Source of the DNA: Sphingomonas naphthae
GTDB taxonomy: Bacteria; Pseudomonadota; Alphaproteobacteria; Sphingomonadales; Sphingomonadaceae
Length of the DNA: 64,000 nucleotides
NCBI RefSeq assembly: GCF_028607085.1
Contig: NZ_CP117411.1
Span: 62,001-126,000, forward strand
Direction of reading: 5' to 3'
Shown in pieces: positions 26,781 through 35,903 of the stretch (position 1 is its first letter; each line of letters begins with the position of its first letter). The position numbers were made by a program, and so were the translations under genes. The notes below the pieces were generated by a model. That model searched no databases. It was not told the origin of the DNA and saw only the letters and a list, made by a program, of their open reading frames with translations.

Positions 26781-27341
26781 TCAGAACGGGACGTCGTCGT
26801 CCAGATCGCTGTCGAACGCCGAGGAGGGCTTGGCCGCGCCGCCGCGCGGGGCGCCGCCGCGATCGCCATAGCCGCCGCCGGACGAACCGCCGCCCGAGGA
26901 GCGCCCGCCGTAGCCGCTGCCACCGCCGCCGCCGAAGCTGCTGCCGCCCTCGTCGTAATCGCCGCCGCCGGCACCCCCGCCGCCGCCTTCGCGGCCGTCG
27001 AGCATCACCAACTGGGCGTCATAGCCCTGGAGGACCACTTCGGTGGAGTAACGATCCTGGCCCTGCGCGTCCTGCCATTTGCGGGTCTGTAACTTGCCTT
27101 CGATATAGACCTTGCTGCCCTTGCGCAGATAGCGTTCGGCGACGTTGGCGAGGCCTTCGGAAAAGATCGCGACCGAATGCCATTCGGTCTTTTCCTTGCG
27201 CTCGCCGCTGTTCTTGTCCTTCCACGTCTCGCTCGTGGCGATGCGCAGGTTCACGACCTTGCCGCCATTCTGGAAGCTGCGCGATTCGGGATCGCGGCCC
27301 AGATTGCCGACGATGATCACCTTGTTCACGCTGCCAGCCAT
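26781..27341 (-). CDS. ssb: Single-stranded DNA-binding protein
   Basis: 186 residues. An N-terminal OB fold ([38 protein letters not shown]) is followed from about residue 115 by a Gly/Ser-rich disordered linker and the acidic C-terminal tip DDDVPF used to recruit partner proteins. Essential for replication and repair. It is 27 bases downstream of feoB on the same strand, which may be read-through only. Confidence 0.97.
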   Translation of the reverse strand: MAGSVNKVIIVGNLGRDPESRSFQNGGKVVNLRIATSETWKDKNSGERKEKTEWHSVAIFSEGLANVAERYLRKGSKVYIEGKLQTRKWQDAQGQDRYSTEVVLQGYDAQLVMLDGREGGGGGAGGGDYDEGGSSFGGGGGSGYGGRSSGGGSSGGGYGDRGGAPRGGAAKPSSAFDSDLDDDVPF

Positions 27342-27368
27342 CTCAAACCCTCTTCTCTGTACGGGGCG

Positions 27369-29231
27369 CTACAGGCCCAAGGCCGTCGCCGCCCAGAATG
27401 TCGCGCCCGCCGCGATGTAGGCGAGGGCAAAGAGGTAGCCTAGCGTGAACAGTGGCCACTTCCACCCGTTCGTTTCGCGGCGGATGACCGCGATTGTGGA
27501 TAAGCATTGCGGCGCGAACACGAACCACATCAGGAAGGCCAGCGCCGTCGGCAGCGACCAGGCGCCGTGCAGCCGGTCGCCCAGCTGGCGCTCGCCGCCC
27601 GCCTCATCCTCGCCCGCGTCGATCGAATAGACCGTCTGCAACGCCGACACCGCCACTTCGCGCGCGGCCATCGCCGGGATGATCGCCAGCGTCATGTCGT
27701 GCCCGAAGCCGATCGGCCGCACGATCGGCTCCAGCACGGAGGCGATGCGCCCGGCGAAGCTGTATTCGCTCTGCTTCATGCCCGATCCGATCGGCGCCCT
27801 GGGGTAGGCGGTCAGCAGCCACAGGGTGAGCGTGACGGCCATGATGATCGTGCCGGCGCGGCGCAGAAAGACATAGGCGCGCTGCCACAGGCCGATCGCC
27901 ACGTCGCGCCACACCGGCATCTGATATTTGGGCAATTCCATCAGGAAGCTGCCCGCCGCCCCCTTGGCCACCGTCCGCCGCAGCACGGCCGCCGCCGCCA
28001 TCGCGCCGAGGATTCCCGTGACGTAGAGACCGAACAGCACCAGCCCCTGCAAGCCGATCCCCGGCCCGATGCTCCTTGCCGGGATGAAGGCGCCGATGAT
28101 GACGGCATAGACCGGCAGCCGCGCCGAACAGGTCATCAAGGGCGCGATCAGGATCGTCGTCAGCCGGTCCTTGGGGTCGTCGATCGAGCGGGTCGCCATG
28201 ATGCCGGGGATGGCGCAGGCGAAGGAGGAGAGAAGCGGGATGAACGCCCGGCCCGAGAGCCCGACCGAGGCCATGATCCGGTCCATCAGGAAGGCGGCGC
28301 GAACCATATAGCCGGAGGCTTCGAGCAGCAGGATGAAGAAGAACAGGATGATGATCTGCGGCAGGAACACCACCACCGATCCCACGCCGTTGATGACGCC
28401 ATCCACCATCAGCGACCGGAAGAAGCCGGCGGGGATCAGCGCGCTTGCCCGGTCGGCCAGCCAGCCCTGCGCCGCCTCGATCCAGCCCATCGGCGCCTCG
28501 GCCCAGGCGAACACCGCCTGGAACATCACGAACATCAGCAGCGCCAGGATGATCGGCCCGGCGATCGGGTGGAGCGCGACCCGGTCGATCGCGCGGGTCC
28601 AGGCGCGCGCGGCGGGGCGCACGGTCGTGGCGGATCGCGCGATGCGGCGGGCGTCGCGCTGGAGGCTGGTCATGTCGCCCAGCACCGGCATGTCCTTGGG
28701 CTGCGGCGGGCTGCCGTCGCCGACCATCTCGCCGATCAGCCCGCGCAGTTCGGTGAGGCCGATGTTGCGCACCGCGACCGTCGGCACCACCGGCACGCCG
28801 AGCGCGGCCGACAGCTTGGCGGGGTCGATCTCCAGCCCGTCGCGTCTCGCCATGTCGAACATGTTGAGCGCGATCACGGTCGGGCGGCCGAGCGCGATCA
28901 ACTGCATCGCGAAGCGCAGGTGATTGTCGAGGTTGGTCGAATCGACCACCACCACCAAAGCGGAGGGCAGGCGATCGAGATGGTGTCGGCCCAGCACCAC
29001 GTCGCGCGTCACCGCCTCGTCGGGGCTGGAGGGATCGAGGCTGTAGGTGCCGGGCAGATCGACCAGCTCGACCGGGCGGCCGTCGTCCAGCGCCAGCCGG
29101 CCCGATTTCCGCTCGACCGTGACGCCGGGATAATTGCCGACCTTCTGGCGCGCGCCGGTCAGCGCGTTGAACAGCGCGCTCTTGCCGGCATTGGGATTGC
29201 CAACCAGCGCGACCATGGGCTGCGGGTTCAT
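27369..29231 (-). CDS. feoB: Ferrous iron transport GTPase/permease FeoB
   Basis: 620 residues, a short form of FeoB. The N-terminal G domain has GNPNAGKS (11-18), VGNYPGVTVE, DLPGTYSLDPSSPDE and NMFDMA. The C-terminal two-thirds has about eight transmembrane segments with the characteristic FVPQ-like FLPQIIILFFFIL and GSGMK loops. It imports Fe2+ across the inner membrane. Its ATG overlaps the feoA stop (ATGA). Confidence 0.96.
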   Translation of the reverse strand: MNPQPMVALVGNPNAGKSALFNALTGARQKVGNYPGVTVERKSGRLALDDGRPVELVDLPGTYSLDPSSPDEAVTRDVVLGRHHLDRLPSALVVVVDSTNLDNHLRFAMQLIALGRPTVIALNMFDMARRDGLEIDPAKLSAALGVPVVPTVAVRNIGLTELRGLIGEMVGDGSPPQPKDMPVLGDMTSLQRDARRIARSATTVRPAARAWTRAIDRVALHPIAGPIILALLMFVMFQAVFAWAEAPMGWIEAAQGWLADRASALIPAGFFRSLMVDGVINGVGSVVVFLPQIIILFFFILLLEASGYMVRAAFLMDRIMASVGLSGRAFIPLLSSFACAIPGIMATRSIDDPKDRLTTILIAPLMTCSARLPVYAVIIGAFIPARSIGPGIGLQGLVLFGLYVTGILGAMAAAAVLRRTVAKGAAGSFLMELPKYQMPVWRDVAIGLWQRAYVFLRRAGTIIMAVTLTLWLLTAYPRAPIGSGMKQSEYSFAGRIASVLEPIVRPIGFGHDMTLAIIPAMAAREVAVSALQTVYSIDAGEDEAGGERQLGDRLHGAWSLPTALAFLMWFVFAPQCLSTIAVIRRETNGWKWPLFTLGYLFALAYIAAGATFWAATALGL

Positions 29232-29476
29232 CGCGCGATCGGGTCCACGGCGACGGCGCTGGCGGTGGCGCGGCGCAGCGCGATCGTCATGCGGCCGATA
29301 CGGCAGGCGATCGGGTCCAGCCCGAACGGCCCATGGTGCAGCGCCTCGACGCCGACGCCCTCGTCGAACCCCAGCTCGCGCAACCGCCGCCCCTCGCCGG
29401 CCGACAGGGCATCCCAGTCGATCGCGGTGATTTCAGCGGGCTGGCGCAGGGGAAGTTGATCGAGAGACACGGTCAC
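29228..29476 (-). CDS. feoA: FeoA ferrous iron transport protein
   Basis: 82 residues, SH3-like FeoA fold: LRELGFDEGVGVEALHHGPFG and C-terminal CRIGRMTIALRRATA. It starts at GTG 29476 (a second GTG two codons on is possible). It stimulates FeoB GTPase or transport. A Fur-like box lies 20 bases upstream. Confidence 0.93.
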   Translation of the reverse strand: MTVSLDQLPLRQPAEITAIDWDALSAGEGRRLRELGFDEGVGVEALHHGPFGLDPIACRIGRMTIALRRATASAVAVDPIAR

Positions 29477-29495
29477 GCCGCCGCTCTAGGCGGGC

Positions 29496-29510
29496 TGCGA
29501 ACGATTATCA
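29496..29510 (-). promoter_or_regulatory. Fur-like box upstream of feoAB
   Basis: On the minus strand the sequence is TGATAATCGTTCGCA: the left half is identical to the 7-1-7 consensus TGATAAT-n-ATTATCA and the right half matches at four of seven positions. It contains GATAAT, a fair -10 element, 20-30 bases before the feoA start, consistent with Fe2+-Fur repression of feoAB. Confidence 0.6.
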
Positions 29511-29527
29511 ATTACTTTGGCGCTGCC

Positions 29528-29605
29528 GTGCTCCTGCGAAGGCAGGAGCCCAGAGCCCCGAACGCAGCGCCCTGATAACCCTGGGCTCCTGCCTGCGCAG
29601 GAGCA
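29528..29605. repeat. Palindromic intergenic repeat, family A
   Basis: GTGCTCCTGCGAAGGCAGGA faces TCCTGCCTGCGCAGGAGCA; the flanking CCCAG and CTGGG also pair. It lies between feoA and trcR. Confidence 0.8.
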
Positions 29606-29615
29606 AAACGCCGTA

Positions 29616-30281
29616 TCAGTTCGCCTTCTTGAACGGATCGAAGAAGGCCGGCGTCTCGGCCGGAGCGTCGCCCGCCGTCGCGGCATGTTCGCGCTCATGG
29701 CGGAGCTGTTCCAGCAGCGCCTCGCGATCGCCCTCGAAGCGGGTATCGACCGGGGCCTCGATGCCCGCGGCCTTGGCGGCCTTGGCCACCACCGCGTCCA
29801 GCTCGCGCTGCGAGCAGAGGCCGAGCGTCACCGGGTCCTTCGGGGTGATGTTGGCGATGTTCCAGTGGCTGCGATCGCGGATCGCGGCGATCGTGGTGCG
29901 GGTCGTGCCGATCAGCTTGCCGATCTGGCCGTCCGACACTTCCGGATGGTTGCGGATGATCCAGGCGATGCCGTCGGGCTTGTCCTGCCGCTTGGAAACC
30001 GGCGTGTAGCGCGGGCCCTTGGTGCGGCGGACCTGCTCGGGGCCCTTTTCCATGACGAGGCGATATTTCGGGTCGTTCTGGCCCTTCTCGATCTCGGCCA
30101 TGGTCAGCTCGCCCGCGCGCACGGGATCGCGCCCGGTCAGCTTGGTGGCGGCGGTGTCGTCGGCGATCGCCTGCACCTCCAGGATGTGGAGGCCGCAGAA
30201 AGCGGCGATCTGCTCGAACGAGAGCGCGGTGGTATCGACCAGCCAGGACGCGGTCGCATGGGGCATGAGCGGCTGGGCCAC
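29616..30281 (-). CDS. trcR: TrcR-type cell-cycle transcriptional regulator (DUF1013)
   Basis: 221 residues. Conserved DUF1013 features are MPHATASWLVDTTALSFEQ, IADFCGLH-like FCGLHILEVQAIAD, DPVRAGELTMAEI, GPRYTPVSKRQDKPDGIAW and a C-terminal HTH-like GQIGKLIGTTRTTIAAIRD. In alphaproteobacteria this family is annotated as a cell-cycle-linked regulator. GTG at 30281 is chosen over the later ATG because GGGAG lies 8 bases upstream. A stem-loop with a T-rich tail ends about 20 bases before the start. Confidence 0.9.
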   Translation of the reverse strand: MAQPLMPHATASWLVDTTALSFEQIAAFCGLHILEVQAIADDTAATKLTGRDPVRAGELTMAEIEKGQNDPKYRLVMEKGPEQVRRTKGPRYTPVSKRQDKPDGIAWIIRNHPEVSDGQIGKLIGTTRTTIAAIRDRSHWNIANITPKDPVTLGLCSQRELDAVVAKAAKAAGIEAPVDTRFEGDREALLEQLRHEREHAATAGDAPAETPAFFDPFKKAN

Positions 30282-30300
30282 GACGATAACTCCCGGATAA

Positions 30301-30331
30301 AGAAAGGGCCGCCCCAACGAGGGAGCGGCCG
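30301..30331 (-). terminator. Stem-loop between the GST gene and trcR
   Basis: On the minus strand GGCCGC...GCGGCC is followed by CTTTCTTTAT, the look of an intrinsic terminator for the GST gene. Because it ends about 20 bases before the trcR start, with trcR's ribosome site immediately after the T-rich tail, it could alternatively be a leader hairpin of trcR. Confidence 0.6.
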
Positions 30332-30381
30332 TACATTGTCCCGATCTAGTCCCGCCGCCCCGCCAGCGCAAGCGGGCAGGG

Positions 30382-30999
30382 TCAGTCGGCGATCGATATA
30401 TGGCCGGGCAGCGCCGCGACCCGATCGACCCACGCGGCCACCGCCGGCCAGCGCGCCAGATCGAAGCCGCCCTCGCCCGCGACATGGGTGTAGGCGTAGA
30501 GCGCGATATCGGCGAGGCTGAGGCGATCGCCGACGAAGAAGGCGCGGGTGGCGAGATGTTCGTCCATCAGGGTGAGCGCGGCCTCGCCTGCGGCGCGCTT
30601 GGCCGCAAGCGCACGGCGCTGGTCGTCGGTCAGCTTGTCCTCGCCGATGAAGGCCAGCCAAAAGCGCAAGGTCGCGACGTTCGGCTCGTGATTATACTGC
30701 TCCCAGAACATCCAGCGCAGCATGTCGGCCTGATCGAAGCGGTCGGCCGGGATCATGTCGCTGCCGTGCGCCAGCCACACGCACGCCGCATTGCTCTCCG
30801 GCAGAAACCGCTCGCCGATCTGGAGGACGGGGATGCGGCCGTTGGCGTTGACGGTCGCCAGAAATTCCGGAGTCCGCGTCTCGCCGGTGACGATATCATA
30901 GCCGCGCCGCTCCAGCGCGATGCCGAGATGGGCCGACGTCAGCCGGATCTTGTAGCAATTCCCCGACGGGGCATATTCGTGAAGGATCAGCTCTGCCAT
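30382..30999 (-). CDS. Glutathione S-transferase family protein
   Basis: 205 residues. The N-terminal thioredoxin-like domain (LILHEYAPSGNCYKIRLTSAHLG; NGRIPVLQIGERFLPESNAACVWLA) and the C-terminal helical domain (FFVGDRLSLADIALYAYTHVA) are both complete. Start ATG at 30999; an earlier in-frame ATG lacks conservation. Substrate unknown; PSGNCYK replaces the usual catalytic Ser/Tyr region, so a Ser14/Cys-type active site is possible. Cytoplasmic, monocistronic. Confidence 0.92.
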   Translation of the reverse strand: MAELILHEYAPSGNCYKIRLTSAHLGIALERRGYDIVTGETRTPEFLATVNANGRIPVLQIGERFLPESNAACVWLAHGSDMIPADRFDQADMLRWMFWEQYNHEPNVATLRFWLAFIGEDKLTDDQRRALAAKRAAGEAALTLMDEHLATRAFFVGDRLSLADIALYAYTHVAGEGGFDLARWPAVAAWVDRVAALPGHISIAD

Positions 31000-31053
31000 C
31001 GACCGTCTCGTTTTGAAGTTCGTGCTCCTGCCCAAGAGTACGATCGTACAGAA

Positions 31054-33354
31054 TCACCAGCGCGTCGATAGCCGTACCGCCACGCCCAGATCGTCCGGGG
31101 CGGCCGCGATATTGCCCGGTTGGCGGCGCCAGTAGAGGTTGGTGTCGAGCCAGCCCGCGCCCAGCGCATGGCCCCAGGCGATCTCGGCCTGCCGCTCGCG
31201 GCCCTGCGGGGCGAGGTCGAGGCGGCGGCGCTCCGTCGTGGTGGTGCCGGTCTCATAATCGTAGCCGACCGGCAGATCGACCCAATAGCCGCCCGTCGCC
31301 ACCCTGAGCGGTTGGGCGAGGCGCAGGCCGAAGCGGCTCGCCGCCCCCGTGCGGCCGAGATCGAGCGCATAGGCCGTGCTGCGCAGCCGCCCGTCCTCCG
31401 CCAGCAGCCCGGCCTGCGCAACGCGGGTCCAGCCCGTCCGCCAGCCGGCGCCCGCCTGCCAGCCGCCGCCCAGCGCCAGCCGCCCGCCGACATCGGCCAG
31501 CATCGTCCGCGCGCCACCATTGCCGAACGCCCCGCCGAAGCGGCTGCCCAGCACGCTCGCCTCCTCCCGCAGCAACGATCCGCCGGCCGACAGGGTCAGC
31601 GGCCCGAAGCGCCGGTCGAGCGCCGCGCCGGCCTGCGAATAATGCGGCGGCAGGGCGCCGCGCTCGGGTCGGTAGTCGATCAGCCGGCCTTCTTCCGCCG
31701 TCACCGTCAGCGCGATCGGCCCGAGATCGTGGCGCAACGCCATCGCCATGCCCCGTCGCGCATCGAAGCCGGGGCTGCCCGCCGGCCGCTCGGCGATCAG
31801 GAAGCCGCCGCCGTCGCCGCCCGGCGTCATCGATCGCGCCAGCCCGTCCGCGCTGGCGGCGATGGCGAAGCCCGCCACCGTCCGCCGATCGACCCGCGCC
31901 ACCATTGATGCCGCCACCGTTTCCGCGCTTGGCCGGCCACGATCGGCGGCGCTGGCCCAGGGCTGGCCGGCGAACAGGTCGCGCCGCACCGTCAGCGACA
32001 TCACCATCCGCTCGTCGCCGAGGCTGGCGGCGCCGAAGCTGGCGCCGATCGCGCCCATCAGCGGGCGGCGCGGCGCGGTTCGGGCGAAAGTGTCGCCCAC
32101 CGCCAGCCCGAAGGCGCGGCCATAATCGTCGAGGATCACCGCCCGGCCCAGCCCGCTCGTCCGCGCGTCGCCCATCGCCGGCGCGGTCACCCCATTGCCG
32201 TCGAGCGAGACGGCGATGCTCGTGCCGGCCAGACTTGCCGTGCCCACCGGGCGGAAGGCGGCGGCGAGGTTGAGGATGCCGCGCCCGAAGATGCTGTCGA
32301 TCCCCGCCGCCCCGGCATCGGTCGCGGTGCGGTAGAGCAGGTCGACGATCTGCGCCCCCGTCATCGTCGGAAAGGCGCTCTTGATGAGCGCGATCGCGCC
32401 CGAGATAGCGGGCGTGGCATAAGAGGTGCCCGAAAAGAGGAAGGCGCCGCCCGTCTCGTCGAACGCCCGCACCCGGTCGCCCAGCGCGGTCAGGTAGACA
32501 TTGCCGAAGCTGCCCGCCTTGTTGGAGAAACTCGCACTGGCGAAGCTGGCGTCATGCGCCCCGGCGATGATGACGAGGCCGCGCGACACCGCCGCGTCGC
32601 TCGCGATCTGGGCGAACACCTCCGGGTCGGCGCCGCTTTCGTTGCCCGCCGCCGTCACGATGATGACGCCGGCCGCCGTCGCCCGCGCATAGGCCGCGCG
32701 CAACGTGCTCGGCGCCGCCCCGTCGCCGCCGAGCGACAGGTTGATGACCGTCGCGCCATTGGCCACCGCATAATCGATCGCCTGCGCCAGATTGGTCGAG
32801 GAGAATTTGCACCCGTCGGTCGTGCCGCAGGTGCCCGACGTATCGGTGCGCAGCGCCAGCACGGTCGCGTTGAACGCCAGCCCCTCCATCTGCGCGCCAT
32901 TGCGCCCCGCCGCCGCGACGGCGGCCACGGAGGTGCCGTGGCCGTCGCTGTCGGTGATCGCGCCATTGCCGCCGAAATCGCGGCTGGCGGCGTCGATCCG
33001 CGTACCGAACTCATTGCCCGGATTGGCAATGCCGGTATCGAGGATAGCGATCTTCACGCCCGCGCCGGTCGCGCCGGCATTGTAGGCGGTCAGCGCGCTG
33101 GCGGCGACGGCGGCGTTGGAGCGGGCATATTCCGAATCGTTGAAATTGGTCGTCGGCGTGGTCGGCGTCGGCGTGGGGGTCGGTGTCGAGACGACCGGCG
33201 GGGTGGTGACGATCGGCTCGGTCGGGGTGGGGGTCGGTGTGGGCGTGGGCGTTGGGGTCGGGGTAGGCGTCGATCCGACGCCGCCGCCACCCCCGCCGCA
33301 TCCCGCCAGGGTCGCCGCCAGCGCCAACAGGCTCACCACGCCGAACCGCCGCAT
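31054..33354 (-). CDS. Subtilisin-like serine protease lipoprotein with barrel-like C terminus
   Basis: 766 residues. A lipobox ATLAGC puts the lipidated residue at Cys19, followed by poly-Gly and a (TP)n linker to about residue 67. The S8 catalytic triad is Asp104 (AILDTG), His137 (DGHGTS) and Ser308 (SGTSYATP). From about residue 430 to the end, alternating hydrophobic/aromatic segments and a terminal Trp (VAVRLSTRW) suggest an outer-membrane autotransporter-type barrel. Lipidated subtilase autotransporters such as SphB1 of Bordetella mature other surface proteins; a surface-processing protease is therefore a fair inference. No downstream gene overlaps. Confidence 0.88.
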   Translation of the reverse strand: MRRFGVVSLLALAATLAGCGGGGGGVGSTPTPTPTPTPTPTPTPTEPIVTTPPVVSTPTPTPTPTTPTTNFNDSEYARSNAAVAASALTAYNAGATGAGVKIAILDTGIANPGNEFGTRIDAASRDFGGNGAITDSDGHGTSVAAVAAAGRNGAQMEGLAFNATVLALRTDTSGTCGTTDGCKFSSTNLAQAIDYAVANGATVINLSLGGDGAAPSTLRAAYARATAAGVIIVTAAGNESGADPEVFAQIASDAAVSRGLVIIAGAHDASFASASFSNKAGSFGNVYLTALGDRVRAFDETGGAFLFSGTSYATPAISGAIALIKSAFPTMTGAQIVDLLYRTATDAGAAGIDSIFGRGILNLAAAFRPVGTASLAGTSIAVSLDGNGVTAPAMGDARTSGLGRAVILDDYGRAFGLAVGDTFARTAPRRPLMGAIGASFGAASLGDERMVMSLTVRRDLFAGQPWASAADRGRPSAETVAASMVARVDRRTVAGFAIAASADGLARSMTPGGDGGGFLIAERPAGSPGFDARRGMAMALRHDLGPIALTVTAEEGRLIDYRPERGALPPHYSQAGAALDRRFGPLTLSAGGSLLREEASVLGSRFGGAFGNGGARTMLADVGGRLALGGGWQAGAGWRTGWTRVAQAGLLAEDGRLRSTAYALDLGRTGAASRFGLRLAQPLRVATGGYWVDLPVGYDYETGTTTTERRRLDLAPQGRERQAEIAWGHALGAGWLDTNLYWRRQPGNIAAAPDDLGVAVRLSTRW

Positions 33355-33464
33355 CTTCAGGCCCTCCGTCGCGCGGCCGCCATTCCCGGGGCAACCTTGT
33401 GCAACTTCAGCAACATACGCGCACCCTGTTGCGATGCGCCAGCCCCCCGGCTACGTCGCCGCCC

Positions 33465-34139
33465 GTGCCGCCCGAACTTGCCCATATCGATACCTGGATC
33501 TTCGATCTGGATAACACGCTCTACCCGGCGTCCTGCGACCTGTTCGGGCTGATCGATCAGCGGATGACGGCCTATGTCGCGCGCATCACCGGCACGGAGC
33601 CCGACGAGGCCTATCGCATCCAGAAGGGCTTCTTCCACCAGCATGGCACGACCCTGTCGGGCCTGATGGCCAATTACGGCGTCGATCCACACCACTTCCT
33701 GGAGGACGTCCACGCGATCGAGATGGATGCGCTGGCCGAGGACCGCCGGCTGATCGCGGCGCTCGCGAAGCTGCCCGGCCGCAAGCTCGTCTTCACCAAT
33801 GGCGATGCGCCTTATGCCCGCCGCGTGCTCGACCGGATCGGCCTGTCGGAGACGTTCGAGGCGATCCACGACATCCACGCCTGCGCCTACCAGCCCAAGC
33901 CCCATGCCGACAGCTACGCCAGCCTCTGCCGCAGCCTGCGCGTCGACCCGACGACCGCGCTGTTCGCCGAGGACATGGTCCGCAATCTCGCGCCGGCCAA
34001 GGCGCTCGGCATGATGACATTGTGGGTGGACAACGGATCGGATCAGGGGCCGGCGGGGCTGACCCACGACCATATCGACTATCGAACCGCCGATCTCGGC
34101 GAATGGCTGCACAGCATAACGGAAGGCGACGACGCATGA
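33465..34139 (+). CDS. Pyrimidine 5'-nucleotidase (HAD family)
   Basis: 224 residues of the SDT1/YjjG-type HAD phosphatases. Motif I is FDLDNTLYP at about 13-21, motif II is VFTNGD (Thr-Asn form) and motif IV is FAEDMVRN. It dephosphorylates pyrimidine nucleoside monophosphates. Start uncertain: the GTG at 33465 gives [11 protein letters not shown], which fits the family, but there is no clear ribosome site. The stop overlaps the dapD start (ATGA). Confidence 0.85.
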   Translation: MPPELAHIDTWIFDLDNTLYPASCDLFGLIDQRMTAYVARITGTEPDEAYRIQKGFFHQHGTTLSGLMANYGVDPHHFLEDVHAIEMDALAEDRRLIAALAKLPGRKLVFTNGDAPYARRVLDRIGLSETFEAIHDIHACAYQPKPHADSYASLCRSLRVDPTTALFAEDMVRNLAPAKALGMMTLWVDNGSDQGPAGLTHDHIDYRTADLGEWLHSITEGDDA

Positions 34140-34945
34140 GCGATCTTCAGACGACCATCGAGCAGGCGTGGGACGAGCGCGAGACGCTCGGCCTGACCAC
34201 GCAGGGGCCGGTGCGCGATGCGGTGAATCAGGCGCTGGCGCTTCTCGACAGCGGGCAGGCGCGCGTTTCGCACCCGGGCGAAAATGGCTGGGTCGTCAAC
34301 CAGTGGCTCAAGAAGGCCGTGCTGCTCTCCTTCCGCCTCAACGACAATGCGGTGATGGAAGGGCCGACCGCCTTCGACAAGGTGCCGTCGAAATTCGCCG
34401 GCTGGGGCGAGGCGCAGTTCCGCGACGCGGGCTTCCGCGTGGTGCCGGGCGCGGTCGCGCGGCGCGGCGCCTTCATCGGCAAGGGCGTCATCCTGATGCC
34501 CAGCTTCGTCAACATCGGCGCCTATGTCGGCGAGGGGACGATGGTCGACACCTGGGCGACGGTCGGCTCGTGCGCGCAGATCGGCAAGAACGTCCACCTG
34601 TCGGGCGGCGTCGGCATCGGCGGCGTGCTGGAGCCGCTCCAGGCCAATCCGGTGGTGATCGAGGACGGCTGCTTCATCGGCGCCCGCTCCGAAGTGGCCG
34701 AAGGCGTCATCGTCGAGGAGGGCGCGGTCCTTTCGATGGGCGTCTATCTCGGCGCCTCCACCAAGATCGTCGATCGGGCGACGGGTGAGGTCTTCATGGG
34801 CCGGGTGCCGTCCTATTCGGTGGTCGTGCCCGGCACGCTTCCCGGCAAGGATGGCGGCCCCGGCCTCTATTGCGCCGTGATCGTCAAGCGGGTCGACGCG
34901 CAGACCCGCAGCAAGACCGGCATCAACGAGCTGCTGCGCGATTGA
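34136..34945 (+). CDS. dapD: 2,3,4,5-tetrahydropyridine-2,6-dicarboxylate N-succinyltransferase
   Basis: 269 residues. The N-terminal helical domain is followed by a left-handed beta-helix of hexapeptide repeats ([40 protein letters not shown]) and the C-terminal TGINELLRD. It commits tetrahydrodipicolinate to the succinylase route of lysine/DAP synthesis. It is coupled to the nucleotidase upstream (ATGA) and to a metallophosphoesterase downstream (TTGA). Confidence 0.97.
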   Translation: MSDLQTTIEQAWDERETLGLTTQGPVRDAVNQALALLDSGQARVSHPGENGWVVNQWLKKAVLLSFRLNDNAVMEGPTAFDKVPSKFAGWGEAQFRDAGFRVVPGAVARRGAFIGKGVILMPSFVNIGAYVGEGTMVDTWATVGSCAQIGKNVHLSGGVGIGGVLEPLQANPVVIEDGCFIGARSEVAEGVIVEEGAVLSMGVYLGASTKIVDRATGEVFMGRVPSYSVVVPGTLPGKDGGPGLYCAVIVKRVDAQTRSKTGINELLRD

Positions 34946-35775
34946 TCCGCCGCCGGCGCCTCGCCGCCGGCGCGATCGGGGTGGCGGCGCTGTCTGGCGC
35001 CGCCCTCGCCCTGTTGGCTTATGGCGAGGCGCGGCGGATGCCGGTGGTGCGGACGGCCAGCATCGGCCTGCGCGACTGGCCGGCCGGCGCCCCGCCGATC
35101 CGTGCGGTGCTGCTGAGCGACCTCCATGTCGGCAGCCGGGCGATGGATGGCGCGCGGCTCGGCCGGATCGTGGCGCAGGTCAACGCGCTCGGCCCCGATC
35201 TGGTGCTGATCGCCGGCGACTTCATCGACGGCCACGCCAAGGGGAATGCCGCGCGGCAGGCGACGGTGCTGGAAGAAGGGATGCGCGCGCTGCGCCCCCG
35301 CCTCGGCACGGTCGCGGTGCTGGGCAATCACGATCTGTGGACCGGGCAGGGCACGGTCCGCGCCACGCTGACCCGCGCGGGCGTCACGGTGCTGCACAAT
35401 CAGGCGATCACGCGCGGCCCGCTCGCCATCGCCGGCCTAGGCGACATCTTCACCGGCCAGCAGAACGTGCACGCCACATGGGCCGCGCTGAAGCCGCTAT
35501 CCGGCGCCCATATCGCGCTGACCCACTCCCCCGACCGCGCCGAAACCCTGCCCGCCGATGCCGGCCTTGTCCTCGCCGGCCACACCCATTGCGGCCAGGT
35601 CCGCCTGCCGCTGATCGGCGCGATCGACCCAGTCGCCCGCCTGCGCTACCCCTGTGGCCTGATGCGTGCCGGCGGCCGCACGATCGTGGTGACCGCCGGC
35701 CTCGGCACCAGCCTGCTCCCGTTCCGCCTGCTCGCCCCACCCGATCTGTGGCTGCTGACCTTGGGGCCAAAGTAA
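34942..35775 (+). CDS. Membrane-anchored metallophosphoesterase
   Basis: 277 residues from a TTG overlapping the dapD stop (TTGA). Basic N terminus MIRRRRL and a hydrophobic segment to about residue 28 anchor it in the inner membrane. The calcineurin-like motifs are all present: SDLHVGS, AGDFID, GNHDLW, THSPD and AGHTHCGQV. This is the YaeI-like group with lipid or nucleotide phosphoesters as candidate substrates. Alternative starts inside dapD have no ribosome site. Confidence 0.88.
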   Translation: MIRRRRLAAGAIGVAALSGAALALLAYGEARRMPVVRTASIGLRDWPAGAPPIRAVLLSDLHVGSRAMDGARLGRIVAQVNALGPDLVLIAGDFIDGHAKGNAARQATVLEEGMRALRPRLGTVAVLGNHDLWTGQGTVRATLTRAGVTVLHNQAITRGPLAIAGLGDIFTGQQNVHATWAALKPLSGAHIALTHSPDRAETLPADAGLVLAGHTHCGQVRLPLIGAIDPVARLRYPCGLMRAGGRTIVVTAGLGTSLLPFRLLAPPDLWLLTLGPK

Positions 35776-35895
35776 CCCTCCCCTGCAAGGGGAGGTGGCA
35801 TGTCGCAGACATGACGGAGGGGTGACCCGCCCTCGAGAGCGCGTCACCCCTCCACCATCGCTACGCGACGGTCCCCCTCCCCTTGCAGGGGAGGA
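35776..35895. repeat. Palindromic intergenic repeat, family B
   Basis: Outer arms CCTCCCCTGCAAGGGGAGG and CCTCCCCTTGCAGGGGAGG, with TGACGGAGGGGTGAC / GTCACCCCTCC internal pairing. Lies between the converging phosphoesterase and fasciclin genes. Confidence 0.85.
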
Positions 35896-35903
35896 TCATG
35901 ACT

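Noticed and set aside
33116-33300. (TP)n region as a tandem repeat locus or CRISPR
   Set aside because: It is the coding tether of the subtilase lipoprotein; no spacer structure.
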